From contig JAUVQR010000051.1 in the NCBI GenBank assembly GCA_030598065.1, forward strand, positions 1 through 8,033: a stretch of 8,033 nucleotides of DNA. The letters are read 5' to 3'. How positions within the stretch are numbered: the first letter of the stretch is position 1; each line of letters opens with the position of its first letter. Of this stretch, positions 5,257-8,033 are shown piece after piece. Under the pieces are notes generated by a model, which saw only the letters and a list, made by a program, of their open reading frames with translations, was not told the DNA's origin and made no database searches. The position numbers and the translations under genes are program-made. Origin of the DNA: Planctomycetota bacterium. Lineage in GTDB: Bacteria; Planctomycetota; Brocadiia; Brocadiales; Bathyanammoxibiaceae.

Positions 5257-8033
5257 CGAGCGCTGTCTTTCCGTTCGTGACAAAGCTCTTGGTGGCCAAT
5301 AGCCCCGAGGTGTCTCTTGTGACAATGGTAACGATATTTGGCCCCTCTTCAAGCGGTATCTCTGCCTTAAAGTGGAGGTTCTTGGTATTTTCCGCGTCCT
5401 TGGGGATGTTCAGGTAGACCTTATCGGTGTTTACAAGGACGTAGATGTGCTTAACGCCGTCGACGTCCCAGACGTCTCCGGAGATTACCGTTCTGAGCGT
5501 GTGCGACGGAGAGGACGGCCGTTCGACGTCGATGACGGGCGGGGCGTGTTGCACGTACAAGACGGGTTTTACGGCGTCAGGTGAGCTTACGTCCGTCTCG
5601 GCCACGTCCCTGGCGGCTACCCACCCGTGGCCGCCGTTCGAGAGTTCCACTCTATACCATCCCGGCACCCAGCCGTCGGCCTTAAAGACGCGGCCTTCGT
5701 CCAGCAGGGTCATTATCGGCGAATCAACGGACCTACCCCCGTATACCGGGGTCCTGTCTATCATAACGAGCAACTCCTTGGACACGTTCACCAGTGACGG
5801 GGAATCCCTAGACTCCAAGATGGGGAACGTAAGTTTGTCGGTCAGGTAAGTGCCAAAGGTCAAGTCTGTTATCATGATGTCCATTGTGAACTCGTTCGAC
5901 TCGACGGTGTCTCTGACGTGAAAACGCAGGGTCACGGTCTTGCTTTCTCCGGGTGCTAGTTCGCCCAGCTCCTGAGAGCCTTTTTCTACAAAGACCTCTT
6001 TGTCGCTGAGTTCCCTGAGTGTCAGCATGTTCTTTGTGCTCTTGCCCTCCCCGACGTTCTTGACCGTTACCAACAGGTTTATGCGTTCTCCCTTTTGTAT
6101 GAGGCCATCGTCGTCTGGCGCGCGGCCGTCCGAATCACTCTCGGTAATCTGGTACGAGTAGGCGAACTGAGGCCTCTTTTGTGCCTCGATGACCAGGTTG
6201 CCGTGGATGTCCTTCGGGATGTTACCGTTCAGCTCCGTAAACTTGATGATAAATTCGTCGTTCCTGTCAAGCGCGCTCTTTGGTATCTCAACCTCATTCG
6301 AGTAACTCTTGGTGGCCCCCGCTTCTATCTTTCCCAGAGGGAACTCCAGTTTGTCCAGGAGAAAGTTCTCGGACTCTGAGACGGCGAACAACCTGTACAA
6401 GGTGCCATCTCTCTCGTTGTTGACGCTGACGGTGAGAGTAACCTTGTCGCCCGCTGTTATCGTTGCGTCCGGGGGGTTGATGGACAGCGTGGCCACCGGC
6501 TTTGGCACAGCCGTGCTCTCGCCCTCTGACCAGTCTATCCCGGCCTCCTCAAGTGCCGAAACGATGCGCTGTTCTTCACTTTCCTGAAGTTCCTCCAGAG
6601 TAGCCCTCATGTCTTCCAGCATCACCTCACTGATTGGGGAGCTTGCGCTCTTAAGGAGCTGTTTCGCGAGTTGAAGCTGCCTGTCATTGGACAGGTCGCT
6701 TGACTTGTACGGGTCTTCCGCCTTTACGTCCTTTTCGTCGTCCTCAGGTTTTTCTTCCGGGACGTGGAGGTATTTCAGCGTGTACAAGGGTTCTTCCTGG
6801 GTGCCGGGTGACCCATGGAGATGGCCCTCCATATCCGCCTCCCTCATTACGCCGGAGTTGCCCTTTATAAGGTGTATGTCTTTCTTGCCCACCACAACGG
6901 GCACCAGTGATATGTCGGGGGATACCCCCACGCTCTGGATGTCCCTGTACAGGGGAGTGAGGTATTTTGCGATGGTAAGTTTTAGTGCCGAGCCGTCGGC
7001 CATGTCTATAAGCTGCTGGACAGTGCCTTTTCCGAAGCTTCTGTCCCCCACAAGAACCGCCCGGCCGTTTTCCTTCAGAGCGGCTGCCACTATCTCCGCG
7101 CCTGAGGCGCTGCCCGAATCTATAAGCACCACCATGGGGCTTGTAAGTACGTCACCTTCCGATAACTCGGCCACCTCCACGTCCTGGCGTCTCTTGCCCG
7201 GCCCCGTGGTTACCACAATTATCCCGCTGTCGATAAACTTATCAGACACCTTTATGGCCTGGTCAAGCAGCCCTCCTGAGTTGTTTCTCATGTCGAGAAT
7301 CAGTCCGGTTATCTCGCCGTTCTCCGTCCTCAGGCGGCTGATATGCCTGTCCAGGTCTTCGGCAGTGTCCTCCTGGAAGTTCCTGATTTTTATGTATCCT
7401 ATACCGTCTTCAAGGGCCTGAGACTCTATACTGGGCAGTGCGATTATCGCCCTCTTGATGTCGACCGTCTCGGATTTGGATGTCTTTGCCCTGCTTATCA
7501 ACAGTGTGACATTTGTGTCCGGCTCGCCCCTCAGTCTGCCCACCGCGTCGAACAGTGACATGTTAACGGTGGACTCGTTATCTATTTGCATTATCCTGTC
7601 GCCACTGTTGAGGCCCGACCCATGGGCAGGGGTACCCTCGATGGTGGAAATCACCGTCAGGTACATGTCTCTTATCCCAACCACCATGCCCAGCCCGCCG
7701 AACTTTCCGGAGGTGCCTATCTTGAACTCCTTGTAGTCCTTTGGCGGGAACAGAACGGAATGCGGGTCCAGGTCGTTAAGGATGCCGTTTATGGCGGTGT
7801 ATTCGACGTCGTCCGCCTTTGGTTCATTCGGTTCAAGGCGGTTCATCTGAATAAAGAGCAAAGAGTCCTTTAACAGCGTGAGCATATCGTCGAAGGATTC
7901 TACACGGTCGGTATGCAGCGTTCTCTTTGCGTCGCCAACCGTTATATCGATGGTGTTGGATGACGCTGAGGTCTCCACCAGGACCTCCGGCAGGAGCCTT
8001 TCTATCCAGGACAGCGATTCAACCAGCATGTCC
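5234..8033 (-). CDS. S41 (C-terminal processing) peptidase with PDZ and long beta-rich tail; 5' end outside window
   Basis: The frame is open to the right edge. The first Met in view (8029) is not a convincing start: no signal peptide follows and an in-frame Asp codon precedes it, so the N terminus and any export signal lie outside. Counting from that Met (931 residues): an N-terminal helical part ends NGILNDLDPHSVLFPPKDY (81-99); a PDZ domain spans about 105-185 (GGLGMVVGI...GDRIMQID); the S41 core follows with GYIKIRNF (211-218), LILDMRNNSGGLL (243-255), VLIDSGSASGAEIVAAAL (301-318) and RSFGKGTVQQL (330-340). The Ser-Lys-Gln set S309, K334 and Q338 is intact, so the protease should be active. 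The tail is unusually long: an acidic and helical linker (about 420-505), two beta-sandwich, CARDB-like domains (about 511-617 and 622-738), an SH3-like domain (about 750-812, with GWVPGWYRVE and GHGWV) and a final Ig-like domain (about 828-918). It probably works in the periplasm or at the outer envelope in protein maturation or wall control. The overall layout recalls the long MXAN_5808-type S41 peptidases, recognised only from memory. No link to the sulfur genes is apparent. Confidence 0.88.
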   Translation of the reverse strand, partial: DMLVESLSWIERLLPEVLVETSASSNTIDITVGDAKRTLHTDRVESFDDMLTLLKDSLLFIQMNRLEPNEPKADDVEYTAINGILNDLDPHSVLFPPKDYKEFKIGTSGKFGGLGMVVGIRDMYLTVISTIEGTPAHGSGLNSGDRIMQIDNESTVNMSLFDAVGRLRGEPDTNVTLLISRAKTSKSETVDIKRAIIALPSIESQALEDGIGYIKIRNFQEDTAEDLDRHISRLRTENGEITGLILDMRNNSGGLLDQAIKVSDKFIDSGIIVVTTGPGKRRQDVEVAELSEGDVLTSPMVVLIDSGSASGAEIVAAALKENGRAVLVGDRSFGKGTVQQLIDMADGSALKLTIAKYLTPLYRDIQSVGVSPDISLVPVVVGKKDIHLIKGNSGVMREADMEGHLHGSPGTQEEPLYTLKYLHVPEEKPEDDEKDVKAEDPYKSSDLSNDRQLQLAKQLLKSASSPISEVMLEDMRATLEELQESEEQRIVSALEEAGIDWSEGESTAVPKPVATLSINPPDATITAGDKVTLTVSVNNERDGTLYRLFAVSESENFLLDKLEFPLGKIEAGATKSYSNEVEIPKSALDRNDEFIIKFTELNGNIPKDIHGNLVIEAQKRPQFAYSYQITESDSDGRAPDDDGLIQKGERINLLVTVKNVGEGKSTKNMLTLRELSDKEVFVEKGSQELGELAPGESKTVTLRFHVRDTVESNEFTMDIMITDLTFGTYLTDKLTFPILESRDSPSLVNVSKELLVMIDRTPVYGGRSVDSPIMTLLDEGRVFKADGWVPGWYRVELSNGGHGWVAARDVAETDVSSPDAVKPVLYVQHAPPVIDVERPSSPSHTLRTVISGDVWDVDGVKHIYVLVNTDKVYLNIPKDAENTKNLHFKAEIPLEEGPNIVTIVTRDTSGLLATKSFVTNGKTALVKRSSEE

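Noticed and set aside
6687..7421. Long plus-strand open frame opposite the S41 core.
   Set aside because: Serine-rich, low-complexity translation antisense to the conserved catalytic motifs of the protease; a shadow frame.

Overview
The window looks like chromosomal DNA of an anaerobic, probably Gram-negative bacterium of moderate GC content. The lineage cannot be fixed from sequence alone. A Desulfobacterota-like, Nitrospirota-like or anammox-type planctomycete source would fit the sulfur genes, the large exported S41 protease and the short palindromic repeats, but this is inference. The sigma-70 type promoter and Shine-Dalgarno sequences show a bacterium.

Layout from left to right: (1) The 3' end of a rightward gene for a CBS-pair protein of the CNNM/CorC/HlyC kind (1-293). 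It converges on a leftward gene for a sugar-1-phosphate nucleotidyltransferase (305-1039). (2) A 414-bp divergent intergenic region. It holds a possible short open frame or gene remnant next to the nucleotidyltransferase, a roughly 160-bp nest of inverted repeats (1192-1351), and a near-consensus promoter facing right (TTGACA, 17 bp, TACAAT). (3) A rightward four-gene sulfur cluster: an Rrf2-family regulator with a C-terminal cysteine cluster (1454-1900), a short AprA-type flavoprotein (1992-3695), a small AprB-type 2x[4Fe-4S] protein whose gene overlaps aprA by 20 bp (3676-4005), and ATP sulfurylase (4025-5218). (4) A long leftward gene, cut by the right edge, for an S41 C-terminal processing protease with PDZ, tandem beta-sandwich, SH3-like and final Ig-like regions (5234-8033). 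It meets sat tail to tail over a shared hairpin that looks like a two-way intrinsic terminator (5216-5256).

How the genes work together: ATP sulfurylase makes adenosine 5'-phosphosulfate (APS) from sulfate and ATP. The AprA/AprB pair would reduce APS to sulfite and AMP (or run in reverse). The Rrf2 protein, first in the transcription unit, probably senses Fe-S status, cysteine or a sulfur signal and controls the module. Neither QmoABC nor sulfite reductase is in the window, and both Apr subunits are shorter than those of classical sulfate reducers. An assimilatory or otherwise non-canonical role is therefore a real possibility. This is the most interesting part of the window. The flanking genes show no evident functional link to it.
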